From assembly GCA_947475295.1 (NCBI GenBank), contig CANJLF010000008.1, forward strand, positions 1 to 64,000: a DNA stretch of 64,000 nucleotides, in the 5' to 3' direction. Positions within the stretch are counted from its first letter, which is position 1. Each line of letters starts with the position of its first letter. Positions 8,887 through 17,375 of the stretch are shown piece by piece. The position numbers were made by a program, and so were the translations under genes. The notes below the pieces were generated by a model. That model saw nothing but the letters and a program-made list of their open reading frames with translations. It ran no database searches and was not told the DNA's origin. The DNA comes from Fidelibacterota bacterium. GTDB taxonomy: Bacteria; Pseudomonadota; Alphaproteobacteria; Rhodospirillales; Rhodospirillaceae.

Positions 8887-9888
8887 TTAGCGGTGGCTGT
8901 AACCGGCCTTGGCCGGCGTTACGGCTTGACCGTCCGAAAGCACGGTGACGCCGCCTTCCCCACCGTGTTCCGCCCGGTGGACGAGGCCAATAACCGTGAG
9001 GGGAAGCCTAAGCTCGGCGGCTAACCTTAACAGGTCGGCACGCCGGTCAGGCGGAAGGGTGAACGCCAGTTCATAGTCGTCGCCGCCGGCCAGCACGTCG
9101 TCCCAGATTCGCGCGTCGTTCGCGACAGCAACCCGCGCGGCAGGCGACAGCGGAACCGCTTCACGCTCGATCGTCGCCGTGACACCCGAGGCTTTGCACA
9201 GATGTCCCACGTCAGCTGTGAGCCCATCTGAAACATCGAGGCACGCCGTCGCCAAACCGGCCAAGGCGCGGCCCGCTTTGAGGCGCGGTTGCGGAATGCG
9301 GTAGCGGTCTATGACGTACTCCGCCAAAGCCGCCGGCAATTGAACGGCAGCATTCAAGCAGGCCAATCCGATAGCCCCATCGCCTATCGTGCCGGTGACG
9401 CAGAGGACATCGCCAGCCTGCGCGCCGCTTCGCAGCAGCGCTTTGCCTTTCTCGACTTCGCCGAAGGCCGTGATGGTGATCGTCAATGGACCCGGTCCAC
9501 TTGTCGTGTCGCCGCCCAGAAGCGGCACGCCGAATTCCTTCACATCCGCGCCGAGACCGGCGGCATAACGCTCCAAATAGGCGTCAGCGATTGCATCGTT
9601 GAGACTGAGCGCATGCAGGAACCCGATGGGCCGGGCGCTTTTTGCAGCAAGGTCGGAGAGATTGACACGCAGCGCTTTGCGCGCGATTTGGTCCGGCGGA
9701 TCGTCCTTGCGAAAATGAACGCCGGCGATCAGCGTATCGGTGGTCGTGACCAGTTGGTATCCGGGCGCGACATCGATCAACGCCGCGTCGTCGGCAAGAC
9801 CCAGCGCGCCAGGCGCTCCGCGTGTCAGTGGCAGGAACAAGTCCGCGATCAATTGGAATTCACCGCGACGTGTTCCGTTCGCGGTCAT
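8887..9888 (-). CDS. thiL: thiamine-monophosphate kinase
   Basis: The 333-residue enzyme phosphorylates thiamine monophosphate to the cofactor TPP. It has the AIR-synthase-like fold: GEFQLIADLFLPL, LADDAALIDV, TTTDTLIAGVHF (metal binding), LSDLAAKSARPIGFLHALSL, PLLGGDTTSGPG, and DVSDGLTADVGHLCKASGV. Its ATG overlaps the nusB stop by 4 nt, so nusB-thiL are coupled, a common alphaproteobacterial pair after ribH. Confidence 0.95.
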   Translation of the reverse strand: MTANGTRRGEFQLIADLFLPLTRGAPGALGLADDAALIDVAPGYQLVTTTDTLIAGVHFRKDDPPDQIARKALRVNLSDLAAKSARPIGFLHALSLNDAIADAYLERYAAGLGADVKEFGVPLLGGDTTSGPGPLTITITAFGEVEKGKALLRSGAQAGDVLCVTGTIGDGAIGLACLNAAVQLPAALAEYVIDRYRIPQPRLKAGRALAGLATACLDVSDGLTADVGHLCKASGVTATIEREAVPLSPAARVAVANDARIWDDVLAGGDDYELAFTLPPDRRADLLRLAAELRLPLTVIGLVHRAEHGGEGGVTVLSDGQAVTPAKAGYSHR

Positions 9889-10397
9889 GGCACGCGGCCA
9901 AGAACTTTTGCGATGCGATCCAGCACCGCATTGACCATACGCGGCTCGGAACCGGCGTAAAACGCATGCGCCACGTCGATGAATTCCGAAACCGTTGCGC
10001 CGCCGGGAATATCAGTGCGCGTCAACAGTTCAGCGACACCGGCGCGCAAGATCGCGCGCACAGTCATCTCAAGGCGTTCCCAGGGCCACTCCGGCGACAG
10101 GGCGCCCTTGATGATGTCATCGACTTCGGTCTCGCGTGTCTGCACGGCGCGCACCAAGCCGATGAACAATTCGCTGTCCAATGTGGTCAGTGCGTGTGTG
10201 GTTTCCTGGGCGGTGTCAGCGTCTTCCGTCACCGCCAAGCCGCCGACGCGCCCGATGAGGAAATCCTTGATGACCTGTTCGGGCTGATTCTGGCTGGCTT
10301 CGATTTGGTACAATGCCTGCACGACTGCGAGGCGCGCGGAACTGCGTTCCAGCATGGCGGTCTTTTCGCGCTCGGGTACTGAAGGGGTAGCTGTCAT
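9885..10397 (-). CDS. nusB: transcription antitermination factor NusB
   Basis: The 170-residue all-helical RNA-binding protein has the core ARLAVVQALYQIEASQ at about 23-38, the central PEWPWERLEMTVRAILRAGVAELL and the carboxy-terminal NAVLDRIAKVLGR. It acts with NusE (S10) on boxA RNA in rRNA antitermination. ATG 10397 (MTATPSVPEREK) is taken rather than longer frames; no strong ribosome site helps to decide. It is downstream of ribH and overlaps thiL. Confidence 0.93.
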   Translation of the reverse strand: MTATPSVPEREKTAMLERSSARLAVVQALYQIEASQNQPEQVIKDFLIGRVGGLAVTEDADTAQETTHALTTLDSELFIGLVRAVQTRETEVDDIIKGALSPEWPWERLEMTVRAILRAGVAELLTRTDIPGGATVSEFIDVAHAFYAGSEPRMVNAVLDRIAKVLGRVP

Positions 10398-10501
10398 AAG
10401 GCCAGCAGTCTCCATAACGCAGGCAAAAGGCCGGTATCGGCCGCAGTCCAGACCAGTCAAAGAGCAAATGGAAAGTGTCGCCGAATACCAAAGTGGTGGT
10501 C

Positions 10502-10951
10502 TTATAGCCCGAAGCGGTGCTTAAGCTCAATGAGACGTAAGCAGGCCCGCGCCGCCCGGCCGCCGGCGTCGCCACGCGCCGGGTCGGCGCGGTCTTGCGC
10601 CAGCTCCCAGGTCGGGCAGGTCAGAATGCCGTTGCCCGCCGGCGCCTTGAGATCGAGCGCGACCCGCTGCACGCCGCTCATGGATTCAGCGCTGACATAT
10701 TCATAGTGGTCGGTCTCGCCTTTGACCGCGCAGCCCAAGGCGACAAAGCCATCATAACGCTCGCCGGACGTGCGGTCCGGGCTCATGCCGAACAGCGCCG
10801 CCGCCGGCAATTCCAGAATGCCCGGCACGGTGACCACATCGAATTTGGCATTGGCCGCGGTCAGAACCGCCTTCGCGCCCTTCAAAAGAGCGTCGGAGAT
10901 TTCGTCGTAAAAGCGCGCTTCGACAATTAGGATACGGGGAGCAATGGTCAT
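10502..10951 (-). CDS. ribH: 6,7-dimethyl-8-ribityllumazine synthase
   Basis: The 149-residue protein makes the lumazine precursor of riboflavin. It shows the ligand-binding PGILELPAA and the catalytic-His segment ALGCAVKGETDHYEYVS. The carboxy-terminal RAARACLRLIEL helix is also present. It is separated from ribB, ribE and ribD by a 5-kb block of unrelated genes, although in many relatives ribB and ribH are adjacent. nusB follows. Confidence 0.95.
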   Translation of the reverse strand: MTIAPRILIVEARFYDEISDALLKGAKAVLTAANAKFDVVTVPGILELPAAALFGMSPDRTSGERYDGFVALGCAVKGETDHYEYVSAESMSGVQRVALDLKAPAGNGILTCPTWELAQDRADPARGDAGGRAARACLRLIELKHRFGL

Positions 10952-10957
10952 GAGGAT

Positions 10958-11200
10958 TTACTTCTTATCTGCATTGCGTCTGACAAAGATCATAAACCCC
11001 ATGATCTCGACGGCTGCAACGACAAAGGCGCCGTTGCGGCCGGCGGCTTCGTCGGCGCCCAGGGTTTGGGCAAAGCTGACCGATGCCCCCAGCAGACCTA
11101 AAAATGCAACGATACTGGCCCAGCCTTGCCACGTCTGCGGCGCATAGCCGAAACCGATCTTTTTGCGTCGGAACCAGGGTTTAGAGGCAGCGTTCATCAT
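10958..11200 (-). CDS. small two-helix membrane protein
   Basis: About 80 residues. A basic, aromatic start (KPWFRRKKIGFGYAPQTWQGW) leads into two membrane segments, ASIVAFLGLLGASVSFA and GAFVVAAVEIMGFMIFV, and a basic end RRNADKK. The motif FRRKKIGFG...TWQGW is shared by small conserved membrane proteins of unknown role. Its stop is 6 nt before the ribH ATG, so the two are probably co-transcribed. ATG 11200 or 11197 is likely; an in-frame ATG also exists at 11212. Confidence 0.6.
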   Translation of the reverse strand: MMNAASKPWFRRKKIGFGYAPQTWQGWASIVAFLGLLGASVSFAQTLGADEAAGRNGAFVVAAVEIMGFMIFVRRNADKK

Positions 11201-11362
11201 GCTGGAAATCATGGACCAAATGGCCGGCGGCGGCAACTTAGCGGTGTCATTGCGGCAAATCTGATGTATAGCCTCCCTTATCCGGCTCCCCTGCCCGGCT
11301 TTCGCGCCCTTTGGGCCGGCCGCCTCATTCGCTGCGCCCCATACTAAGGTGTACCCCTCCAC

Positions 11363-13459
11363 GTGGCTTTTCCTCCGACGAGTCCCCCCTTTACCCGCGC
11401 GCTGACCGAGCGCGACTACAATGAAGCCACTCCGGTGCAAGCTGCTGTGCTGGCCGCCGAGGCCGCCGAGCGTGACCTGTTGGTTTCCGCGCAGACCGGT
11501 TCGGGAAAAACCGTCGCCTACGGCCTCGCGCTGGCCTCGACCTTGTTGGGCGACGCCGAGAGTCTCGGCCGGCCCGCGGAACCGCTGGCGCTGATCGTCG
11601 CCCCTACGCGCGAACTGGCGCTTCAAGTCCATCGCGAGCTGGCCTGGCTGTATAAATACGCCAATGCGCGCGTTGTCTCCTGTGTCGGCGGCATGGATCC
11701 GCGCGCCGAGAAGCGCCAGCTGGCCGACGGTTGCCACATCGTCGTCGGTACGCCGGGACGCCTGCGCGATCACCTGGAGCGCGGCAATCTGCGCATCGCC
11801 AGCCTCAAGGCCGTGGTGCTCGACGAAGCCGATGAGATGCTCGACCTGGGCTTCCGCGAAGATCTGGAATTCATTCTCGAGAACACGCCCAAGGAACGTC
11901 GCACGCTAATGTTCTCGGCCACCTTGCCGCGCGAGATCGTAACCCTGGCGAAAAACTATCAGCGTGACGCTTTCCGCATCGCCGCCTCAGGCACCGAGCG
12001 CGCACACGCCGATATCGAATACCGCGCCATGCGCATTGCCGGAAACGATACCGAACACGCCGTCGTCAACGTGTTGCGCTATTTTGAATCGCCCGGCGCT
12101 TTGGTGTTCTGCAATACGCGCGAGTCCGTACGGCATTTGCATGCCATCTTGTTGGAACGCGGGTTCTCGGTCGTGACCTTGTCGGGCGAACTGAGCCAGA
12201 GTGAACGCAATCACGCGCTGCAAGCTTTGCGCGACGGCCGCGCGCGGGTTTGCGTGGCCACCGACGTGGCGGCGCGCGGCATTGACCTTCCGAATTTGGG
12301 TTTAGTGATTCACGTCGATCTACCCAACGACGCCGAAACCTTACAGCATCGCAGCGGTCGCACCGGCCGCGCGGGCCGTAAAGGCGTCAGCGTCTTGCTG
12401 ATCCCGCCGGCAAAGCGCCGCCGTGCTGAATCACTCCTGTCCATCGCCCGCATTCAGGCGATCTGGGCCGGTCCGCCCACCGCCGACGATATCCGCAAGC
12501 TCGATCAGGAACGTTTGCTGCAAAGCCCGCTGCTCACGGAGCCCAGCCAGGAAGATGATTTGGCCATGGCCAAGGTGCTTCTCGGCCAGCGCAGCGCTGA
12601 GGAAGTCGCCACGGCGTTGGTGCGCGTCTATCGCGCGCAGCTTCCGGCGGCCGAGGAGGTCTCCGATCCCGGCGGCCCACCGCCGCGCCAGGACTATGCC
12701 CGCAACAAACACGAGCGCGGCCCTGCAAGCTCAGGCGAGCCCCGCGCTGGCTTCAATGCGCCGGAGAACACCGTGTGGTTTCGGCTCAGCGTTGGCCGTT
12801 CAAAAAATGCCGATCCCAAATGGCTGATTCCCGAAATCTGCCGCCAGGGCGAAATTACCAAACGCGAGATCGGTTCGATCCGCATTTTCGATCACGAAAC
12901 CAAATTCGAAGTCGATGCCAAAGTCGCTGACAAATTCGCCGAACTCATCCAACGTCCTTCCAAGGGCGGCGTTTTCATCGGCCCCACCGAAGCGCCGACG
13001 GGCGGCAGCGGTGGACGCGGTCCGCGCAAGCCTTATCCGCCGAAAGATCGAGAAGGCGGCGGCAAGAAAGTCTGGGAGCGGAAAGCTCCCGCAGAAACCG
13101 AAACCGCGCCACCGCGCGACGATCGCCCAAAACACGAGGGAAAACCCTACGCCGGCAAGCCTCACCGCGAGAAAACGTTTGGTGACCAAAAATTCGGCGG
13201 CAAGTCTTATGGCGGAAAGCCGCAAGGCGGAAAACCCTATCGCGGCAAGCCGTACGCCGGAAAGTCGCCAGAGGGGAAACCTTACGAGGGAAAAACTCAT
13301 GAGGGGAAACCCTATGAAGGCAAACATCGCGAAGGCCAATCTCGCGACGGAAAGCCCCACGAAGGCAAACCCTATAAAGGCAAGCCGTCCGGCGGCAAAT
13401 TTGCCAAACCCTGGAGCACGAACAAGAAGCCGCCCAAGGGGAAAAAGGGTCCGCGCTGA
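11363..13459 (+). CDS. DEAD-box RNA helicase with DbpA/CsdA-type RNA-binding domain and GKPY-repeat tail
   Basis: The 698-residue helicase has all core motifs: Q-motif TERDYNEATPVQ, Walker A AQTGSGKT (43-50), PTRELA, GG, TPGRLRD, DEAD (154-157), SAT, and ATDVAARGID with HRSGRTGRAG. A DbpA-like RNA-binding fold (NTVWFRLSVGRS to HETKFEVDAKVADKFAELI) follows at about 470-535. The last 130 residues are a very basic, Gly-rich array of GGKPY/YEGKP/YAGKP units that probably binds RNA or drives condensate formation. The start is GTG at 11363 with a weak ribosome site. A cold-shock or ribosome-assembly role is likely from family knowledge. Confidence 0.93.
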   Translation: MAFPPTSPPFTRALTERDYNEATPVQAAVLAAEAAERDLLVSAQTGSGKTVAYGLALASTLLGDAESLGRPAEPLALIVAPTRELALQVHRELAWLYKYANARVVSCVGGMDPRAEKRQLADGCHIVVGTPGRLRDHLERGNLRIASLKAVVLDEADEMLDLGFREDLEFILENTPKERRTLMFSATLPREIVTLAKNYQRDAFRIAASGTERAHADIEYRAMRIAGNDTEHAVVNVLRYFESPGALVFCNTRESVRHLHAILLERGFSVVTLSGELSQSERNHALQALRDGRARVCVATDVAARGIDLPNLGLVIHVDLPNDAETLQHRSGRTGRAGRKGVSVLLIPPAKRRRAESLLSIARIQAIWAGPPTADDIRKLDQERLLQSPLLTEPSQEDDLAMAKVLLGQRSAEEVATALVRVYRAQLPAAEEVSDPGGPPPRQDYARNKHERGPASSGEPRAGFNAPENTVWFRLSVGRSKNADPKWLIPEICRQGEITKREIGSIRIFDHETKFEVDAKVADKFAELIQRPSKGGVFIGPTEAPTGGSGGRGPRKPYPPKDREGGGKKVWERKAPAETETAPPRDDRPKHEGKPYAGKPHREKTFGDQKFGGKSYGGKPQGGKPYRGKPYAGKSPEGKPYEGKTHEGKPYEGKHREGQSRDGKPHEGKPYKGKPSGGKFAKPWSTNKKPPKGKKGPR

Positions 13460-13464
13460 TCGCC

Positions 13465-14223
13465 ATGCCCCGCGCGCGCCAAAAGCCCCTCCTTAAATCA
13501 CGCGGCAAAACCCGCTACGCCTCGAAATGGGGCGCGATCAAACTGCTCTATAGGAAGTCCGGCACGCTGACCTATGTTCAACGCGGCGGCAACCAAAGCG
13601 CGGTCGATCGCAACGGTGTGAGCCTCGATACCTATGTCCATGCGATTTACGGACTGGCGCGGCAAAAACCCGCGAAGACCGTTCTGATGATCGGCTGCGG
13701 CGGCGGCACACTCGGCAAAATGATGTCCAAGGACGACAAGCACGTCACGATTGTCGATATCGACAAAGCCTCATTCAAGCTAGCGCGCGCGCATTTCGGA
13801 TTGCCGAAAAGTATTCGCTGTCACGTCGGTGACGGCCTCGCCTTCATGCAAGCCACACGCCGGAGGTTCGATGCCGTGATCGTCGACGCCTTCATTGGCG
13901 AGAAAATCCCGGCCCACATGACCGGCGACGACTTCTGCAAAGCCGCGCGCCGCTGCTTGAAACCGCGCGGCTGCTTGTTCATGAACGTCTGCCTCAACGA
14001 CAAGGCCGATCTCACCGCCGATAATTTAGCGGGGCGATTTACGGCAACCGGGTGGACGACAAAAATTCTCGATCAGCGCGGCACCGCGCGAAACGCGATT
14101 GTCGCAGCCGGCAACGTCAAGGGCTTGCGAAAGCCCCGGCTGGTGCATGTGCCGCAGACAGAAGTCGCGCGTATCAGACGAGAGCTTGGCGGTATGCGCT
14201 TCAGACGCCGCCGCGCGCGGTAA
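13465..14223 (+). CDS. spermidine-synthase-like methyltransferase-fold protein
   Basis: The 252-residue protein opens with a very basic stretch. A Rossmann core follows: VLMIGCGGGTLGKMM (nucleotide/SAM loop), VTIVDIDKASFKLAR (acidic residue ending strand 2), GDGLAFMQATRRRFDAVIVDAFIG, and CLKPRGCLFMNV. This is the spermidine synthase/SAM-dependent methyltransferase superfamily. The gatekeeping residues of true spermidine synthases are not convincing and no SpeD partner is near, so the substrate is unknown. The carboxy tail is Arg-rich (MRFRRRRAR). It starts 6 nt after the helicase stop and is probably co-transcribed. Confidence 0.75.
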   Translation: MPRARQKPLLKSRGKTRYASKWGAIKLLYRKSGTLTYVQRGGNQSAVDRNGVSLDTYVHAIYGLARQKPAKTVLMIGCGGGTLGKMMSKDDKHVTIVDIDKASFKLARAHFGLPKSIRCHVGDGLAFMQATRRRFDAVIVDAFIGEKIPAHMTGDDFCKAARRCLKPRGCLFMNVCLNDKADLTADNLAGRFTATGWTTKILDQRGTARNAIVAAGNVKGLRKPRLVHVPQTEVARIRRELGGMRFRRRRAR

Positions 14224-14288
14224 ACGCGCGCGATTCAAATAAAGGCGGCCCTCCGCCGCCGCGCGCTCAAAAGTTAAGCCATCAAAAA

Positions 14289-15071
14289 TTAAGAGGGGGA
14301 GACCACCTTCACGGCCTCGGCCGGCAACGGTGGGCGCGCTTCCAGGCTCGCGATCTCGAGAATCAGCTTCTGAAGGATCAGGCGGTTGAAGTCGTCGAGC
14401 TTCTTGACCGCGAGCGTGAACGAGCCGCGGCCGCCGGTGACGTTCTCGCTGTAATACTTGTCGAGATCGGGCGGAATAGCTTCGCGGAATTTCGCGCGCT
14501 CATTCATCACCGGAAGACCGTTGATGGTCACGCCGGCCTTGACGGCCATGTCACGGGACTCTTTTACGGGCCGCCCGTATTCGCTGTAGCCGTCGCCGGA
14601 AATATCGATCACGCGCCGGATGGTGTTGAAGCCGCTGGTCTTGATCATATCGACGGCAAAATCGATTCCGCCGCTGATGGAGGTTGTGCTGCCCGGCTTG
14701 TAGGGCGCCTTCTCAAGTTCGTCGGCGAAGGCTTTGGCGCTGGCGGCGTCGGAGATTACGCGCCAGTTCACGAGCACGCGCTGGTCGGTGGGGCTCGCCC
14801 ATTCGAGGAAAGCAACCGCGATGCGGCCATTGAGTCCGCCACGAATGGCATCGGCGACCTTGGGATCGCGCATGGCCGCGATATATCCGGCGCGCTGAAT
14901 TCCTGCCTCGCCTTCATCGACGCTGGCCGAAACGTCGACCGCCAGAACCAGCGCGACATCAACCTGCTGGCCGGCTGGGGCCTGAGGCTGCGCGGCGCCT
15001 ACTGGTCCGACAGCGACCGGCAGAACAGCGAGGCTCAAAGCCGCGCCGATTAGTCCCAACCAAAAACGCAT
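14289..15071 (-). CDS. DUF1194 / von Willebrand factor A-like secreted protein
   Basis: The 260-residue protein has an amino-terminal signal peptide (LIGAALSLAVLPVAVGPVGAA). A VWA-type fold follows, with the MIDAS motif DVSASVD in VALVLAVDVSASVDEGEA and DISGDGYSEYGRPVKESRD matching DUF1194. MIDAS-bearing proteins bind divalent metal and usually mediate protein contacts. ATG 15071 has a GAGGAG ribosome site; GTG 15074 is an alternative. It converges with the methyltransferase-like gene. No neighbouring MoxR ATPase is present, so its partner is unknown. Confidence 0.8.
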   Translation of the reverse strand: MRFWLGLIGAALSLAVLPVAVGPVGAAQPQAPAGQQVDVALVLAVDVSASVDEGEAGIQRAGYIAAMRDPKVADAIRGGLNGRIAVAFLEWASPTDQRVLVNWRVISDAASAKAFADELEKAPYKPGSTTSISGGIDFAVDMIKTSGFNTIRRVIDISGDGYSEYGRPVKESRDMAVKAGVTINGLPVMNERAKFREAIPPDLDKYYSENVTGGRGSFTLAVKKLDDFNRLILQKLILEIASLEARPPLPAEAVKVVSPS

Positions 15072-15395
15072 CACGCACGCTCTCCTCGATCACATTAATT
15101 GGCCGCCGCAGCCCAAGGCCGCAAGCCTGCCCCACGATGCGGGACACTCTAGGTATTTTAATGGCGGATAAAAGTAACAAAATTTAAAGGCACGCAACCG
15201 CGCGCGCTCCCGACGGCATCCTGCGTGGAAATACTCCGCTCATGCAACGCTGGAGTTTGCGGCCGGAATATAAATTCGCGTTTACAATGCCTTAGCGGCC
15301 CGCCCGTACGCGCCAGCGCGGTAAAAAAAGTTGAATTCTCCGGGACCCGCCGTTATCTAGCCCAGCTTAAAATCAGAACACTTTCTGGGAGTCGC
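15072..15395. other. 324-bp intergenic region between DUF1194 and cytochrome c genes
   Basis: No convincing gene was found. It holds divergent promoter space and a run of A/T-rich sequence near 15155-15190. The only ATG frame seen (15241) has 17 codons and no supporting features. Near the right end is the cytochrome c promoter listed separately. Confidence 0.5.
15331..15359 (+). promoter_or_regulatory. predicted promoter of the cytochrome c gene
   Basis: TTGAAT (15331-15336) and TATCTA (15354-15359) are spaced 17 bp apart, placing a start near 15366, about 30 nt before the ATG. Confidence 0.5.
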
Positions 15396-15809
15396 ATGTT
15401 GGTACCGATTAGTATGTTTCGCTTAGTCGCCAGCCTCGCCGTCGTTGCGCCGCTCACCGCCCTCGCCGCATCCGCACACAAGGGCGATCCGGCTGCCGGC
15501 AAGATCATGTATACCGACTGCGCCGGTTGCCACGCATTCAACACCAACAAGGTCGGACCCAAGCATTGCGGCGTTGTCGGACGCAAAGCCGCGAGCGTTT
15601 CCGACTTCGCGGATTACTCCGAAGCCCTTAGCCAGTCCGGGCTGGTGTGGGACGAAAAGACGCTGAGCAAATATCTCGAGAACCCCATGGCCTTTCTGCC
15701 AGACACCACCATGGAATACGGCGGCGTCCCCGACGAGGAATCGCGCCTCGACCTCATCGCATACATGAGACAGATGAGCGCCGACCCGAAGGTCTGCCCA
15801 AAAAAGTAG
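15396..15809 (+). CDS. class I c-type cytochrome (cytochrome c2-like), periplasmic
   Basis: The 137-residue precursor has a signal peptide (MFRLVASLAVVAPLTALAASAH). One haem attachment site, CAGCH, follows, then GPKHCGVVGRKAAS and a distal axial Met in DTTMEYGG. YSEALSQSGLVWDEKTLSKYLENP is the usual cytochrome c2/c550 helix pattern. It probably carries electrons from the bc1 complex to an oxidase. ATG 15396 is chosen because GGGAG lies 5 nt upstream; ATG 15414 is also possible. An extra Cys in PKHCG is unusual for this loop. Confidence 0.9.
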   Translation: MLVPISMFRLVASLAVVAPLTALAASAHKGDPAAGKIMYTDCAGCHAFNTNKVGPKHCGVVGRKAASVSDFADYSEALSQSGLVWDEKTLSKYLENPMAFLPDTTMEYGGVPDEESRLDLIAYMRQMSADPKVCPKK

Positions 15810-15823
15810 CCGGAAAAAATAAG

Positions 15824-16228
15824 CTAGGCCTGCGCCGCTTTTTCCGCGCCGCCGCGGCGCAGCACCCACAGCAGCGCCAACACGAAACCTTTGCAGCGCG
15901 GCAGCAGGATCAGCGTGAGTAACAGGCCTAAGGACGGCCAGCCCACCATCTCTACCCACACCGGGATGTCATAGTGCCGCTGAACGTACCAAACGTTGCC
16001 GAACAGCAAGTGCCCGACAATGATGATCGTGAGCCACGGCGGCATGTCGTCGGCCGGCAGATGGCCCAAGGCTTCACCGCATTCAGCGCAATTCGGAACG
16101 ACCTTGAGATAGCGGCGCAGCAAAGCACCTTTGCCGCAATTCGGGCAGTGTCCCATCGTGCCGCGCCAAAGTGCGAGCAAGGTGCCGGGACCTCTCTTGG
16201 GAATAACGTGCTCAGAAGCCAGCGTCAT
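15824..16228 (-). CDS. DUF983 zinc-ribbon membrane protein
   Basis: The 134-residue protein has two CxxC pairs (GHCPNCGKG and NCAECGEALG) that form a zinc ribbon. The conserved ADDMPPWLTIIIVGHLL follows, leading into two membrane segments (IIIVGHLLFGNVWYV and GWPSLGLLLTLILLP). This is the DUF983 family found beside cytochrome oxidase or riboflavin genes in Alphaproteobacteria; its function is unknown. ATG 16228 is 4 nt downstream of the ribB stop, so it is likely the last gene of the riboflavin operon. Confidence 0.85.
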   Translation of the reverse strand: MTLASEHVIPKRGPGTLLALWRGTMGHCPNCGKGALLRRYLKVVPNCAECGEALGHLPADDMPPWLTIIIVGHLLFGNVWYVQRHYDIPVWVEMVGWPSLGLLLTLILLPRCKGFVLALLWVLRRGGAEKAAQA

Positions 16229-16232
16229 GGAC

Positions 16233-17366
16233 TCACCCAACTTTGATAGGCCGCTGCTCCGCCACATGCAGCCCGTAGCCTTCAAGGCCGACAATGACCT
16301 TGGAGGTGTTGGTGAGCACAATCATGTTTTTAACGCCCAGGTCGACCAGAATCTGCGCCCCGACACCGTAGTCGACGAGTCGCGAAGTATGCTCTTCTCC
16401 CCGAGCCTTGGCGCGGATGCGTTCAGCAATGCGCCCGGGTGTGCCGTCACGGAACAGCACGATCACGCCGCGCCCGAAGTCCGCCACCATCTTCATGGCG
16501 TTGTGCAATTCGCCGCTGCGCACCGACTGCGCATCGGCCAGCAGATCGGGCAGGATGTTGACGTGGTGCATGCGCACCATCACCGGAGCCTCGACGTTGA
16601 CCGCGCCTTTAACCAGAACGATGTGTTCTTCGCCGGTCACGGCATCGACATAAACCCGCATCAGCCAGTTGCCGCCGATCTTTGACTCGAACGGCGCCTC
16701 GGCGGCCATGCTCACCAAGCGTTCTTTACGCCGCCGGTATTCGATCAGATCGGCGATGGTGGCGATCTTCAGGCCATGCAGCTGCGCGAATTTGATGAGG
16801 TCCGGCATGCGCGCCATGGTGCCGTCGTCGTTCATGATCTCGCAGATCACGCCGGCCGGAATAAGGCCGGCAAGACGCGCCACGTCCACGGCCGCTTCGG
16901 TATGGCCGGCGCGCACAAGCACGCCGCCGTCCTTGGCCATCAGCGGGAACACGTGCCCCGGGGTGGCGAGATCCGCCGGGCCCGATGCCGGATCGATGGC
17001 CACGGCAATGGTGCGCGCCCGGTCGGCGGCTGAGATGCCGGTGGTAACGCCTGTCCGCGCCTCGATGCTGGTCGTGAAGGCCGTCGAAAGCCGTGATTGG
17101 TTGTGCGCCGGCATCAGCGGCAGGCGCAAATGTTCCGTGCGCTGGCGCGTCATGGACAGGCAGATCAGGCCGCGGCCGTGCTTGGCCATGAAGTTCACGG
17201 CTTCGGGTGTCGCCATTTGCGCGGGGATGATCAGGTCGCCCTCGTTCTCGCGGCCCTCGTCATCCACCAGGATGAACATGCGTCCATTGCGCGCGTCGTC
17301 GAGAATCTCCTCGATCGAAGACAGGAAATCGGCGTGGTCGGCTTTGTCGCGCGCGGTATCAGGCAC
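16233..17366 (-). CDS. ribB: 3,4-dihydroxy-2-butanone-4-phosphate synthase with degenerate GTP cyclohydrolase II domain (RibBX type)
   Basis: The 377-residue fusion makes the four-carbon riboflavin precursor from ribulose 5-phosphate. Residues about 15-215 are an intact DHBP synthase: DDEGRENEGDL, HGRGLICL, RTGVTTGISAADR, TPGHVFPL, and RAGHTEAAVDVARLAG. The carboxy half is GTP cyclohydrolase II-like but has lost the zinc site. The usual HSECLTGD...LRCDCG segment reads MRVYVDAVTG and contains no Cys, so this half should not hydrolyse GTP. Such RibBX proteins are known in Alphaproteobacteria, and a separate RibA must exist elsewhere. It follows ribE by 9 nt. Confidence 0.92.
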   Translation of the reverse strand: MPDTARDKADHADFLSSIEEILDDARNGRMFILVDDEGRENEGDLIIPAQMATPEAVNFMAKHGRGLICLSMTRQRTEHLRLPLMPAHNQSRLSTAFTTSIEARTGVTTGISAADRARTIAVAIDPASGPADLATPGHVFPLMAKDGGVLVRAGHTEAAVDVARLAGLIPAGVICEIMNDDGTMARMPDLIKFAQLHGLKIATIADLIEYRRRKERLVSMAAEAPFESKIGGNWLMRVYVDAVTGEEHIVLVKGAVNVEAPVMVRMHHVNILPDLLADAQSVRSGELHNAMKMVADFGRGVIVLFRDGTPGRIAERIRAKARGEEHTSRLVDYGVGAQILVDLGVKNMIVLTNTSKVIVGLEGYGLHVAEQRPIKVG

Positions 17367-17375
17367 GGGGTCTGC

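Noticed and set aside
11213-11773. Upstream extension of the small membrane protein to a 271-codon frame
   Set aside because: The extension is antisense to the helicase gene and has no homology signal; the short form fits the family.
13200-13400. Short direct repeats that could suggest a CRISPR array
   Set aside because: They are coding GKPY repeats in frame with the helicase; spacing is irregular and there are no unique spacers.
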